Assembly: GCF_900116135.1 (NCBI RefSeq)
Contig: NZ_FOZX01000008.1
Span: 124,001-188,000 of the forward strand
DNA: 64,000 nucleotides
Reading direction: 5' to 3'
From: Saccharopolyspora flava
GTDB lineage: Bacteria > Actinomycetota > Actinomycetes > Mycobacteriales > Pseudonocardiaceae
The translations under genes were made by a program, and so were the position numbers. Below the pieces are notes generated by a model, which saw nothing but the letters and a program-made list of their open reading frames with translations, ran no database searches and was not told where the DNA came from. Below, piece by piece: positions 26,901 through 34,111 of this stretch. The number at the start of each line of letters is the position of its first letter. Within the stretch, counting starts at the first letter, position 1.

Positions 26901-28601
26901 TGCGCGGCGCTGACCCACCCGGAGTCGTTCCCGGACGCGCTGGTGCTGGCCGCCAACCACTCCGGCGCCAGCGACTCCACCGCGGCCATCTGCGGCGGCA
27001 TCATGGGCGCCGCCCACACCGCGACCGCGATCCCGCCGCACTGGCAGGAGAAGCTGGAGCTGCGGGAGACCCTGGAGTTCCTGGCCGCCGACGCCGATCT
27101 GGAGTTCGGCCCGAAGCCGTCGTCCGGGAAGCTGTGGGCGGCGCGCTACCCGGTTCCCGAGGAGCGGCCGGAGGACGCGGCCGAGGAGACCCCGGAACCG
27201 GTGGTCGCCGAGGAGGTCCCGGCCGAGGCACCCGCCGTCGAGGAAGCGGCGGTCGCCGAAGCACCCGCTGCGGAAGCGCCCGCTGCGGAAGCGCCCCAGG
27301 AGCCCGCCGCCGAGAAGGACTCCGACGACGACGGGCTCTCCGACGAGGAACTGCGGTTGCTGCTGGCGTGGCGGAAGTTTCGCGACAACGACGAGGGCGG
27401 CGCCAACTCCGAGCTCAGCCAGGGCCTGCACAAGCTGCTGGCGGAGGCCTTCGGCGAGGAGCGCGCCGCGCAGCTCGTCGGCGAGGCCGCCGCCGAGGAG
27501 GAGACCCCCGACGACGAGACCGAGCTCGCCGAGGAGGAGCAGGTCCGGCCCAGCCGCCACGAGCGGATCACCGGATGCGTGCTGGGCACCGCCGTCGGCG
27601 ACGCGCTCGGCGCGCCGTGGATGTTCAGCGACCTGCTCACCACGCTGCGCGAGAACCCCGACGGCGTGCGGGAGTACGCGGAGCTGTTCGGCCGCCGCGG
27701 CACCGGCACGGTCTACGCGCAGCAGACCGCGTTCGTGCTGTCCGGGCTGACCGGCGAGAACCCGGACAAGCCGTCGCTGGTGCGGGCTTCGCTGCGGGAC
27801 TGGGTGCGCACCCAGGGCGGCCGGCCCACCCCGGACGGCCGCGGCAAGCTCGCCGAGTCCGACGTGCTGTGCGCGCAGCGGTTCCCGGACGAGGCGACGC
27901 TGACCGCGATGGCCCGCTGGGGCGACCGCGCCGAGAACCCCACTCCCGGAAACCCGCCCAACGACGCCCGCAACGCCGCCGCCGCGGCGCGCGGCGCGGT
28001 CGTCGGCTTCCAGTCCGCCGACCCGGCCGAGGCCGTCGAGCTCGGCGCCCGCATCGGCGTGCTCACCCACGGCCACCCGGACGGCTACCTGCCCGCGGCG
28101 GCGCTGGCGGGCTTGGTCAGCGGGCTCGACGGCGGCCGGACGCTGATCGACTCCGCGCAGGCCGTGCTCGCCGAGCTGGACCGGATGGAGGGCGCCGAGA
28201 ACACCGCTCGCGGTCTGCGGGCGGCGGTGGAGATCGCCACCAGCGGCCCGGTGTCGCCGACGGTGCTGGAGTCGCTGGGACTGGGCTGGCACGCGCCGGA
28301 GGCGCTGGCCATCGCGGTGGCGGCGGCGCTGTCGCACCCGAACTCGGTGTCCGACGCGGTGTCGCTGGCGGCCACCCACGCGGGCAACAGCGCGGCGACC
28401 GCGGCGATCTGCGGCGCCCTGATGGGCACCGCGCGCGGAGCAGGCGAGCTCCCGCCGGAGTGGCTCGAACAGCTGGAGCTGAGAGAGCTCCTGGAGCGGT
28501 TGCTGGCCGAGGCGGACACGTCCGAGGTCGAGGCCCCGGAACCCGTCGAGCGGCCGGAACCCGTCGAGACGCCCGAACCCGCGGCGCAGCACGCCGGGTA
28601 A
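23916..28601 (+). CDS. Three tandem ADP-ribosylglycohydrolase-like domains behind a type VII secretion-associated/SseB-like N-terminus
   Basis: A 1561-residue protein. Residues about 20-110 (PNTWLYVVDPIFTDP, VPPWGFIGGYRVDEQGEI, PNPNYRPSPVALRLPAPT) resemble actinobacterial proteins called type VII secretion system-associated. Residues 112-200 look SseB-like (LQVFTSDGFLPPNW, GVDLQINPT). A Pro-rich linker (205-285) leads to ADP-ribosylglycohydrolase domains at about 288-640, 724-1075 and 1214-1528, joined by Pro/Glu linkers. Domain 1 has both metal motifs intact (FTDDTQ at 338-343; HSGDSDST at 580-587). Domain 2 is altered (SDETQ; HSGASDST). Domain 3 has lost them (YAQQT; HAGNSAAT). Such enzymes remove ADP-ribose from proteins. 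ATG 23916 has GGGGGC upstream; ATG 23955 is possible. The next gene adds two more domains. Confidence 0.8.
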   Translation: MQGWTGSQGQQGEMNTQQPSRPVITPAMREQAKKQPNTWLYVVDPIFTDPNAEVPPWGFIGGYRVDEQGEITDDFSPNPNYRPSPVALRLPAPTNDVERALQLTTTGYAQGQALLAAMLDSELILFAQPQGSGLFTMEHESGRRQLQVFTSDGFLPPNWTTWQRMTGRQLAANPLAGVDLQINPTSPVKARMPGEDLVRIAASVPPKPAGVPMSPPAGTPVAPGAPVPPGPPVSPPAGTPMSPPAGAAVPPAPPTPAPAVPVGPATPAVPTTPAGSAAPADPAETEFGRRFLGSMLAGAIGDALGAPVEFYPIDQIRSRFGDDGVTEYDRNAEHPGEFTDDTQLTLFTLEGLIRAHSLARSGDSAGPLPAVQLAYQRWLHTQGYAWMRSAGPFAAKHPKANGWLVEQSDLFAVRSPNSSSISALREFASVGAPGTFERPINDSDDCGGVVRAAPVALWSDDARSVFELAAATAALTHSQPNAYLPAGVLAVLVHRLLREESLESALAQARELLTSYRSHEDTERALQAAVDLAAKGKPTPEQVKDVLGSGWSGHEALAIAVCAALSTDTIADALMIAINHSGDSDSTAAICGNIVGARHGAAALPGVWLRDLRQREVVESLAKDGLLEFRGTPPTGDAWAKRYPAAGDVSDLDFAASLPRAEAPAPDAADTSGDETPSQTPEAETAEAAPQESPEPVVAAPEVASVVSPPESAAPAPPTSPEDLRTQRILGMLLGTAAGDALGFPIEADSLAEIRAKYGDSGLIDYVDGHRPAGSISDETQLTAFTTEGLIRASTARRLHGSADPAVHVQQAYQRWLHTQGIEWAEAGGSGEQPDGWLIDQRELFDRRVRGMTTMQALRGFAGGHEQGSLDKPPNDAADWGAVTRSAPAALWSDDPGEAFRTGVRTALLTHGHASAYLPAGALALLVHQLLANRSLPQAVDRALIALSEWDGHEETITALRKAVELAATGTPTPEQIEAAFGTAHSGAQVLAIAVCAALTHPESFPDALVLAANHSGASDSTAAICGGIMGAAHTATAIPPHWQEKLELRETLEFLAADADLEFGPKPSSGKLWAARYPVPEERPEDAAEETPEPVVAEEVPAEAPAVEEAAVAEAPAAEAPAAEAPQEPAAEKDSDDDGLSDEELRLLLAWRKFRDNDEGGANSELSQGLHKLLAEAFGEERAAQLVGEAAAEEETPDDETELAEEEQVRPSRHERITGCVLGTAVGDALGAPWMFSDLLTTLRENPDGVREYAELFGRRGTGTVYAQQTAFVLSGLTGENPDKPSLVRASLRDWVRTQGGRPTPDGRGKLAESDVLCAQRFPDEATLTAMARWGDRAENPTPGNPPNDARNAAAAARGAVVGFQSADPAEAVELGARIGVLTHGHPDGYLPAAALAGLVSGLDGGRTLIDSAQAVLAELDRMEGAENTARGLRAAVEIATSGPVSPTVLESLGLGWHAPEALAIAVAAALSHPNSVSDAVSLAATHAGNSAATAAICGALMGTARGAGELPPEWLEQLELRELLERLLAEADTSEVEAPEPVERPEPVETPEPAAQHAG

Positions 28602-28607
28602 TCCTCA

Positions 28608-30944
28608 GTGGACTTACGCGGGCTGGACTCGGACGAACGCGCGCTGCTGGCCGCCTGCCGGCGCGACCCGGTGGAGCGCCGGTTGCTGGCGGTCTGGCGC
28701 CGTTGGGACGGCCACCCCGCGTCCCGCCCGCTGTGGGCAGCCGAGCTCCAGCACCGCCTCTCGCCGGAGGCGGGGTCAGCGGACACCGGTCTCGCCGGCC
28801 GCGACGGCGGTCTGCCCGGTGCCTCGGCCCGCGTGCTCGGCCTGCTGCTGGGCGGTGCGGTCGGCGAGTTCGCCGCGCTCGGCCGCGTGGGTCAGCGCAC
28901 CGGCGCGCTGCTGTTCGCGCTGGAAGGGCTGATCCGCGCGCACACCCAGCTGCGCTCCACCGGTTCCGGCGAGCCGACCGCGGCCGTCCAGTCGGCGCTG
29001 CGCCGCTGGCTGCACACGCGCGGAGTGCCGTGGCGGGACTGCGGCGGCGACGCGCCCCGGCCCAGCGGTTCGCTGGTGACCGAGCCCGGCCTGCGCGATC
29101 GGGCCAGCGACGAGCCGACGCTGCTGACCTCGGTGGCGAAGGTCGTCGCCGGGCACCCGCAGGGCAGCAGGCAGCACCCGATCAACCACGCCGATTCGGC
29201 CACGGCCGTGCCCCTGGGGGCGCTGGCCGCGCTGTGGTCGGGCGATCCGGGCGCGGTGTTCGCGCTCGGCGGCGATCTGGCCGCGCTCACCCACGGGCAT
29301 CCGCACGGGCACAACCCGGCGAGCGTGCTCGGCGCCGCGACGCTGTGGCTGCTGCGCGGACACGACCTGGAAACCTCGCTGCGGCAAGGCATCTCGGGAT
29401 GGCAGTCGGGTCGCACGGCGCTCGGCGAGGCGCTGCGGCTGGGCCTGCTCAGCCCTGCGGGCGTCCGGCCGGGCGCGGCGCACCTGGGTCGCTCCCGCAG
29501 CGGGCTGGGCGTGCTGGCGGTGGCCGCGCGGGTGTCGCTGGCCTGCGAGGACGACTTCGGCGCGGCGGTGGCCGCGGCCGCCGAGCACGACGGGGACCCG
29601 GCGAGCGCGGCAATGCTGTGCGGGCAGCTGCTCGGCGCGCTGCACGGCCCCACCGCGATCCCGGCCGAGCTGCGCGAGCGGCTGCCGATCGTCGAGGCGA
29701 TCGAACGGATCGGGCGGGACGCGATCACCGAGTTCGGGCCGGAGCCCGACGAATCCGCCGACTGGGAGGGCCGCTACCCCGCCGACGACTCCGCAGGCGC
29801 CGCCACCGCTCCGTCCACATCGGACTACCGGACGGGGCTGAGCGGGGTGCCGAGGCTGGCAGCCTCGCGGGACCGGTTCCTGGGCGCGGTGCTCGGCTGC
29901 GCGATCGGCGAGGCGATGGGGATGCCGATCGCCTCCGCCCCGTGGGACGAGATCCGCGCGCGGCACGGCGCCGACGGGCTCACCGACTACGTCCCCGCCG
30001 GGCACCCGTCGGGCCGGGTCGGCAGCGACACCCAGCTGCTGCTGTTCTCGATCGAGGGCGTGCTGCGCGCCAACGTCGCGCGCCGCGACGGCCTCACCGA
30101 CGACCCGATCCGGCACTTGCAGCACGCGTACCAGCGCTGGCTGCACACCCAGCACCTGAGCTGGCCGCGCGCCGCGGGCGAGTTCCTGCGCGCCGCACCG
30201 GAACCCGACGGCTGGCTGGTGCAGCAGCGGGCGCTGTTCCAGACCCGCAACCCGGGGCGGACCATGATGCGCACGCTGATCGCCTTCGCCAAGGGGCAGC
30301 AGCCGATGGGCACGCCGGAGCAGCCGGTCAGCGACTCGTCGGGCAGCAGCGCGATCCTGCGCGCGGTCCCGGCGGCGCTGTGGTCGGACGACCCGTCGGA
30401 GGTGTTCGCGCTGGGCATGCGCAGCGCCGCCCTCACCCACGGGCATCCGACGGCGCTGCTGAGCGCGGGCACGCTGGGGTTCCTGGTGTCGCGGCTGCTG
30501 GTCGGCGAGGCGCTCGCCGACGCGGTCACCGGCGTTCTCGCCGAGCTGGCCCCGCACACCGGGCACGAGGAGGTCACCCGCCGCCTCACCGCCGCCCGCG
30601 ACCTCGCGACCGGCGGCCGGCTCACCCCGGAGGAGCTGGAGCGCGAGCTCGGCACGGCGGGCACGGCCGCCGAGGCCCTCGCGATCGGCCTGCACGCGAC
30701 CCTGGTCGCCGACGGCGACTTCGACCGCGCCCTCCCGATCGCGGCCAACCACTCCGGCAACAGCGCCGCCACCACCGCCATCGCGGGCACCCTCACCGCC
30801 GCCACCGCGGGCGCGGCGGCGATCCCCCAGCGCTGGACCGCCGAACTCGAACTCCACGACGTCATAGCCCAACTCGCCCAAGACGCGGTCCAGGAATTCG
30901 GCCCCCGCCCACCCACCTGGACCACCCGCTACCCACCCACCTGA
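28608..30944 (+). CDS. Two tandem degenerate ADP-ribosylglycohydrolase-like domains
   Basis: A 778-residue protein starting at GTG 28608, 6 nt after the previous stop, so in the same operon. The first 65 residues are a helical segment (DERALLAACRRDPVERRLL). Domain A (about 72-385) keeps the shape (LEGLIRAHTQL, LRRWLHTRGVPW, LTHGHPHGHNPA) but has no TDD motif and only HDGDPASA for the second. Domain B (about 420-770) has GSDTQ and HSGNSAAT, keeping one metal ligand of five. Both retain the locus-specific signature RWLHTQ/RG and the LWSDDP and LTHGHP motifs. These are probably pseudoenzymes arising from the first gene by duplication. They may bind ADP-ribose or partner with the active domain next door. 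Downstream lies the second copy of the long palindromic element. Confidence 0.78.
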   Translation: MDLRGLDSDERALLAACRRDPVERRLLAVWRRWDGHPASRPLWAAELQHRLSPEAGSADTGLAGRDGGLPGASARVLGLLLGGAVGEFAALGRVGQRTGALLFALEGLIRAHTQLRSTGSGEPTAAVQSALRRWLHTRGVPWRDCGGDAPRPSGSLVTEPGLRDRASDEPTLLTSVAKVVAGHPQGSRQHPINHADSATAVPLGALAALWSGDPGAVFALGGDLAALTHGHPHGHNPASVLGAATLWLLRGHDLETSLRQGISGWQSGRTALGEALRLGLLSPAGVRPGAAHLGRSRSGLGVLAVAARVSLACEDDFGAAVAAAAEHDGDPASAAMLCGQLLGALHGPTAIPAELRERLPIVEAIERIGRDAITEFGPEPDESADWEGRYPADDSAGAATAPSTSDYRTGLSGVPRLAASRDRFLGAVLGCAIGEAMGMPIASAPWDEIRARHGADGLTDYVPAGHPSGRVGSDTQLLLFSIEGVLRANVARRDGLTDDPIRHLQHAYQRWLHTQHLSWPRAAGEFLRAAPEPDGWLVQQRALFQTRNPGRTMMRTLIAFAKGQQPMGTPEQPVSDSSGSSAILRAVPAALWSDDPSEVFALGMRSAALTHGHPTALLSAGTLGFLVSRLLVGEALADAVTGVLAELAPHTGHEEVTRRLTAARDLATGGRLTPEELERELGTAGTAAEALAIGLHATLVADGDFDRALPIAANHSGNSAATTAIAGTLTAATAGAAAIPQRWTAELELHDVIAQLAQDAVQEFGPRPPTWTTRYPPT

Positions 30945-30985
30945 CCCCACACCCCCGAGGTCTCCCCGGGGCTCCGAAGGTGCTC

Positions 30986-31069
30986 GGCAGTGGGACAGTT
31001 TTAGCCATAATTGTCCGGACAAAAAGGACATTGATCATGGGTGATTATGGCTAAAACTGTCCCACTGCC
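30986..31069 (+). repeat. Dispersed palindromic element, copy B
   Basis: An 84-bp palindrome, the longest of the three copies. Outer arms of 26 nt are perfect (30986-31011 with 31044-31069; starts GGCAGTGGGACAGTTTTAGC). The inner arms pair through G-U wobbles on the plus strand. The loop contains GGACATTGATCATGGG. It sits 41 bp after the ADP-ribosylglycohydrolase operon and 75 bp before the enoyl-CoA hydratase gene, both on the plus strand, so it may act as a transcript-borne hairpin here. Confidence 0.88.
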
Positions 31070-31131
31070 CCTCCCCGCAAACCGCACCCCAGGTCGCAGA
31101 ACGGGTGTGGCGCCGAAGGTGTTGGGCTGGT

Positions 31132-31137
31132 TAACGT
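31132..31137 (+). promoter_or_regulatory. -10 element of a leaderless promoter for the enoyl-CoA hydratase gene
   Basis: TAACGT is followed by exactly 7 nt and the ATG at 31145. No ribosome binding site precedes the ATG, which agrees with a leaderless transcript. Confidence 0.4.
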
Positions 31138-31144
31138 CTCCGGC

Positions 31145-31921
31145 ATGGATGAGCTCGTGCACTTCGAGGTGGCCGACGGGGTCGGAACGATCACCCTGGA
31201 CTCGCCGCACAACCGCAACGCCCTGTCAGCCCAGCTCCGCCGCGAGCTCAAGGCGCACCTGGACGCCGCGATGGACGACGACGCGGTGCGCGTGATCGTC
31301 CTGGCCCACACCGGCAAGGTGTTCTGCGCGGGCATGGACCTCAAGGAGTCCCGCTCGGCGGACTCCGACCAGCAGGGCGTCAACGAGTTCCCCGCGCTGC
31401 TGGAGCAGATCTGGACCAGCCCGACGCCGGTCGTGGCCAAGCTGGCGGGCCCGGCCCGCGCCGGCGGGGTGGGCCTGGTCGCCGCCTGCGACATCGCGGT
31501 GGCCGCCGAGACCGCCACGTTCGCCTTCACCGAGGTCCGCATCGGCGTGGTCCCGGCGGTGATCTCGGTGACCGTCCTGCCCCGCCTCGACGCGCGCCAG
31601 GCGCACGAGCTGTTCCTCACCGGCGAGACCTTCGACGGCGCGCGCGCCGCGCAGATCGGCCTGCTCAACTCCGCAGTCCCGGCCGAGCGGCTGGACGAGG
31701 AGGTCAAGCGCTACACCGACATGCTCGCCCTCGGCGGCCCGAACGCGCTGGCCGCCACCAAGGCCATGCTCACCGCCCAGCGCCCGGCGTCGATGTCCGA
31801 GGACTTCGCGGAGATGCTAGAGCTCTCGGCGAAGCACTTCGCGGGCGAGGAGGGCCAGGAGGGCATCACCGCCTTCGCCGAGAAGCGCAAGCCCAGCTGG
31901 GTCCCCGACGCCCTGAAGTGA
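31145..31921 (+). CDS. Enoyl-CoA hydratase/isomerase family protein
   Basis: A 258-residue crotonase-fold protein, expected to hydrate or isomerise an enoyl-CoA in fatty-acid or amino-acid breakdown. The oxyanion-hole segments (VFCAGMDLKES and AGPARAGGVGLVAACD) and the Glu-containing FTEVRIGVVPAVISV segment are present. The exact substrate cannot be told. It is the only gene of its transcription unit: a terminator-like hairpin follows at once and the barstar gene converges on it. The valine-catabolic genes 2-6 kb away are on the opposite strand. Confidence 0.88.
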   Translation: MDELVHFEVADGVGTITLDSPHNRNALSAQLRRELKAHLDAAMDDDAVRVIVLAHTGKVFCAGMDLKESRSADSDQQGVNEFPALLEQIWTSPTPVVAKLAGPARAGGVGLVAACDIAVAAETATFAFTEVRIGVVPAVISVTVLPRLDARQAHELFLTGETFDGARAAQIGLLNSAVPAERLDEEVKRYTDMLALGGPNALAATKAMLTAQRPASMSEDFAEMLELSAKHFAGEEGQEGITAFAEKRKPSWVPDALK

Positions 31922-31932
31922 CCCCGAGAACG

Positions 31933-31967
31933 ACCGATGGCCGGTGGAATCTCCACCGGCCATCGGT
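31933..31967. terminator. Bidirectional terminator hairpin between converging genes
   Basis: ACCGATGGCCGGTGGA, loop ATC, and its exact complement: 16-bp perfect stem. It begins 12 nt after the enoyl-CoA hydratase stop and lies 22 nt beyond the barstar stop on the other strand. Confidence 0.8.
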
Positions 31968-31989
31968 ATTCACCATTATCAGCGGCTGA

Positions 31990-32352
31990 TCAAGATCGGG
32001 TCAGGACCGCGGTGAAGCGGCGTCCGCACATGGGGCGCTCGGCCGCGTCGCGCAGCACCGAGTTGATGCCGTTGAAGGCCTTCGGGTCGTGATCGGCCAG
32101 GTCCTGGAAGCCCGACCAGATCAGCACGTGCTCGCCCTCGGGCAGCCAGGACAGGTCGGTCAGGCAGTCGAACAGCGAGTCCAGGTTGCGACCCGCCCAC
32201 TCCGGGAAGTCCAGGACGGCGGCGATCCCGTCGAGCGTGGTGCGCTTGCTGGTCAGGTCGACGCCGTCGAGGACGTGGGCGGTCGCGCCCCGCTCCTCCG
32301 CGGCGGCGACGGCCTCGCGCGTCGTGACGTCGGCGGTCGGCTGGTCACTCAC
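31990..32352 (-). CDS. Barstar-family ribonuclease inhibitor
   Basis: A 120-residue cytoplasmic protein that should bind and block the neighbouring secreted ribonuclease. It has the barstar core: DGVDLTSKRTTLDGIAAVLDFPEWAGRNLDSLFDCLTDL followed by a beta strand (HVLIWSGFQDLA), with the conserved Trp-Gly-x-Asn-Leu-Asp-(Ala/Ser)-Leu pattern. GTG start at 32350-32352 with GGAAGGAG 6 nt upstream. It lies 50 nt downstream of the ribonuclease gene on the same strand, so inhibitor and enzyme are co-expressed. Confidence 0.88.
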   Translation of the reverse strand: MSDQPTADVTTREAVAAAEERGATAHVLDGVDLTSKRTTLDGIAAVLDFPEWAGRNLDSLFDCLTDLSWLPEGEHVLIWSGFQDLADHDPKAFNGINSVLRDAAERPMCGRRFTAVLTRS

Positions 32353-32402
32353 CGGCTGCTCCTTCCGCAACCTGCTGGCCCGTTTCGTCCCGAACATGAC
32401 AC

Positions 32403-32819
32403 TCAACCCGTCGTATCCACAACCACGAACGACTCGTAATGATCACCGGTGTAGTACACCTCTTCTTGGCTGCCGGTGACCAGCCTGCGCGCCCCGCGGT
32501 CCTTCGATCCGGGGGTCGGCACGGTGTACTCCTTGTAGTACCCGGACTTCTGCTTGGGCAGCTCACCCTCGCGGTTGCCGAACGTCGAGCCGTCCTTGCC
32601 CGGGTACGGGAACGGTCCGCCCTTGACGATGAGCTGGTAGGTCTTGCCCGCCTCCGGCGGGAGCTTCGACAGCTGCTGGACCTGCAGCCCCGACTGGCTG
32701 GCACCCGGCACCTCGGTGCTGGTCGGCGAGTCGGCGACGACGTCCTTGCCGAACCACCCCAGCACGACCAGGGCGACCAGCCCGACCAACGCCGACGTAA
32801 TGCGCTTCCGCGAGCTCAC
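32403..32819 (-). CDS. Secreted or anchored guanyl-specific ribonuclease (RNase Sa/N1 family)
   Basis: A 138-residue protein: basic start, a hydrophobic segment at about 8-24 (SALVGLVALVVLGWFG), then an RNase Sa-like domain. Conserved are LPPEAGKTYQLIVKGGPFPY, the catalytic Glu in YYKEYTV, the RGARRL arginines and the catalytic His in YTGDHYESFVVVD. In RNase Sa a disulfide joins a Cys just before LPPEA and the C-terminal Cys; both are missing here, so the fold lacks that disulfide. No clear AxA cleavage site is seen, so it may stay membrane-anchored. GTG start at 32817-32819, overlapping the upstream gene by 4 nt. Barstar follows. Confidence 0.88.
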   Translation of the reverse strand: MSSRKRITSALVGLVALVVLGWFGKDVVADSPTSTEVPGASQSGLQVQQLSKLPPEAGKTYQLIVKGGPFPYPGKDGSTFGNREGELPKQKSGYYKEYTVPTPGSKDRGARRLVTGSQEEVYYTGDHYESFVVVDTTG

Positions 32820-33055
32820 GCAGCTCTTCCCCTCCGCCCGGTCATCTCCCCGTCGCCGCGTTCGATCGGCGGTTCGGCGTCACGCGCACGGGTGAAACGG
32901 GCACTGATGCCGTCCACCGCGCGGTCGACGACTCGCGCCACCCCCCAGCACAACGGCACCAGGACTGCAAGGACCAGGGCGACCTGCAGCGGGTAGACGA
33001 GCTGCACCAACCACAGCTCGACACCGTCGTACCACTCGACCAGCGACTCCAACAC
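32816..33055 (-). CDS. Small single-span membrane protein upstream of the ribonuclease
   Basis: A 79-residue protein with one or two close hydrophobic segments (LWLVQLVYPLQVALVLAVLV) and a basic cytoplasmic tail (ARFTRARDAEPP, GRRGRAA). Its stop overlaps the ribonuclease start by 4 nt, so the two are translationally coupled. I do not recognise a family beyond conserved actinobacterial hypothetical proteins. The linkage may mean a role in export or anchoring of the ribonuclease. GTG start at 33053-33055; no good ribosome binding site. Confidence 0.65.
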   Translation of the reverse strand: MLESLVEWYDGVELWLVQLVYPLQVALVLAVLVPLCWGVARVVDRAVDGISARFTRARDAEPPIERGDGEMTGRRGRAA

Positions 33056-33120
33056 AACGCGCAGCGTACGCGCGAGGCCACACCGCTGCGCGCACCCCCG
33101 GCGGGTGACCGCGGCACCCG

Positions 33121-33171
33121 CCGCACAGGGCTCGGCCGGGCGACGACGTCACCCGGCCGAGCCCTGTGCGG
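33121..33171 (-). terminator. Terminator hairpin after mmsB
   Basis: Twenty-nt perfect arms (33121-33140 and 33152-33171, starting CCGCACAGGGCTCGGCCGGG) with an 11-nt loop. It starts 3 nt after the mmsB stop in the direction of transcription and closes the valine-degradation operon. Confidence 0.8.
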
Positions 33172-33173
33172 TG

Positions 33174-34061
33174 TCAGCTCCCGGAGTGTTCGCGGATGGA
33201 CTTGATGATGGCGCCGAAGTCCTGACCGCCCCCGCCCTCCTCGTTGAACCGGCGGTAGAGGTCGGTGGCCAGGCGGCCGAGGGCCGTGTCGGTGCCGGAC
33301 TGCTCGGCCGCCGAGACGGCCAGGTTGAGGTCCTTGAGCATCAGGGCCGCGGCGAAGCCGGGTTCGTAGTCGTGGTTGGCGCGGCTGGTCTCCACCAGAT
33401 CGGGCACCGGGCAGTTGGTGGTCAGCGCCCAGCACTGGCCGGTGGAGACCGAGGCGACGTCGTAGAGCGCCTCGTGCGACAGGCCCAGCCGCTCGCCCAG
33501 CACGAACGCCTCGCCGACGGCGATCATCGAGGCGCCCAGGATGAGGTTGTTGCACATCTTGGTGACCTGCCCGTTGCCGGGACCGCCGCAGTGGATGACC
33601 TTGCGCGCCATCGGCTCCAGCACGCTCTCGGCCAGCTGGAAGTCGGCTTCGGAACCGCCGACCATGAACGTCAGCGTCCCCGCCTCGGCCCCGGCCGTGC
33701 CGCCGGAGACGGGGGCGTCGATGCTGCCGAACCCGGCCTGCTGCGCCCGGTCGTGCGCGGTGCGCGCGTCGGCGACGTCCACCGTGGAGGAGTCGATCAG
33801 CAGCGCGCCGGAGGCCGCGTTCGGCAGCACCTCGTCGTAGGCGTCCAGCAGGTGCTTGCCGCTGGGCAGCATGGTGATGACCGCGTCCGCGCCGTCCACC
33901 GCCTCGGCGATGGACGACACCGTGGTCACGCCGCTGTCCGCGGCGGAGGCCAGCGCGGCCGGCACGAGGTCGAAGCCGCGCACGGTGTGCCCGGCCTTGA
34001 CGAGGTTCGCCGACATCGGACCGCCCATGTGACCGAGTCCGATGAATCCGATGACAGCCAT
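33174..34061 (-). CDS. mmsB: 3-Hydroxyisobutyrate dehydrogenase
   Basis: NAD-dependent oxidation of 3-hydroxyisobutyrate to methylmalonate semialdehyde in valine breakdown. The 295-residue protein has the Rossmann signature MAVIGFIGLGHMGGPMSANL, the substrate motif IDAPVSGGTAGAEAGTL, and GNGQVTKMCNNL with the catalytic Lys. ATG at 34059-34061 with GAAGGG upstream. It is the last gene of the mmsA-acyl-CoA dehydrogenase-hydrolase-mmsB operon, which covers consecutive steps of the pathway. Confidence 0.94.
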   Translation of the reverse strand: MAVIGFIGLGHMGGPMSANLVKAGHTVRGFDLVPAALASAADSGVTTVSSIAEAVDGADAVITMLPSGKHLLDAYDEVLPNAASGALLIDSSTVDVADARTAHDRAQQAGFGSIDAPVSGGTAGAEAGTLTFMVGGSEADFQLAESVLEPMARKVIHCGGPGNGQVTKMCNNLILGASMIAVGEAFVLGERLGLSHEALYDVASVSTGQCWALTTNCPVPDLVETSRANHDYEPGFAAALMLKDLNLAVSAAEQSGTDTALGRLATDLYRRFNEEGGGGQDFGAIIKSIREHSGS

Positions 34062-34111
34062 TGTCACTACCCTTCTGCTCGAGCTACCGCCAAGGCCCCG
34101 GCACCCGCTGC

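Noticed and set aside
23913..28592. A 1559-codon open frame on the minus strand exactly opposite the large ADP-ribosylglycohydrolase gene, and a 2002-codon plus-strand frame at 25046-31054.
   Set aside because: They are by-products of the strong GC codon bias. Their proteins are Arg/Gly/Val-rich low-complexity sequence without domains, whereas the accepted frame has conserved motifs.
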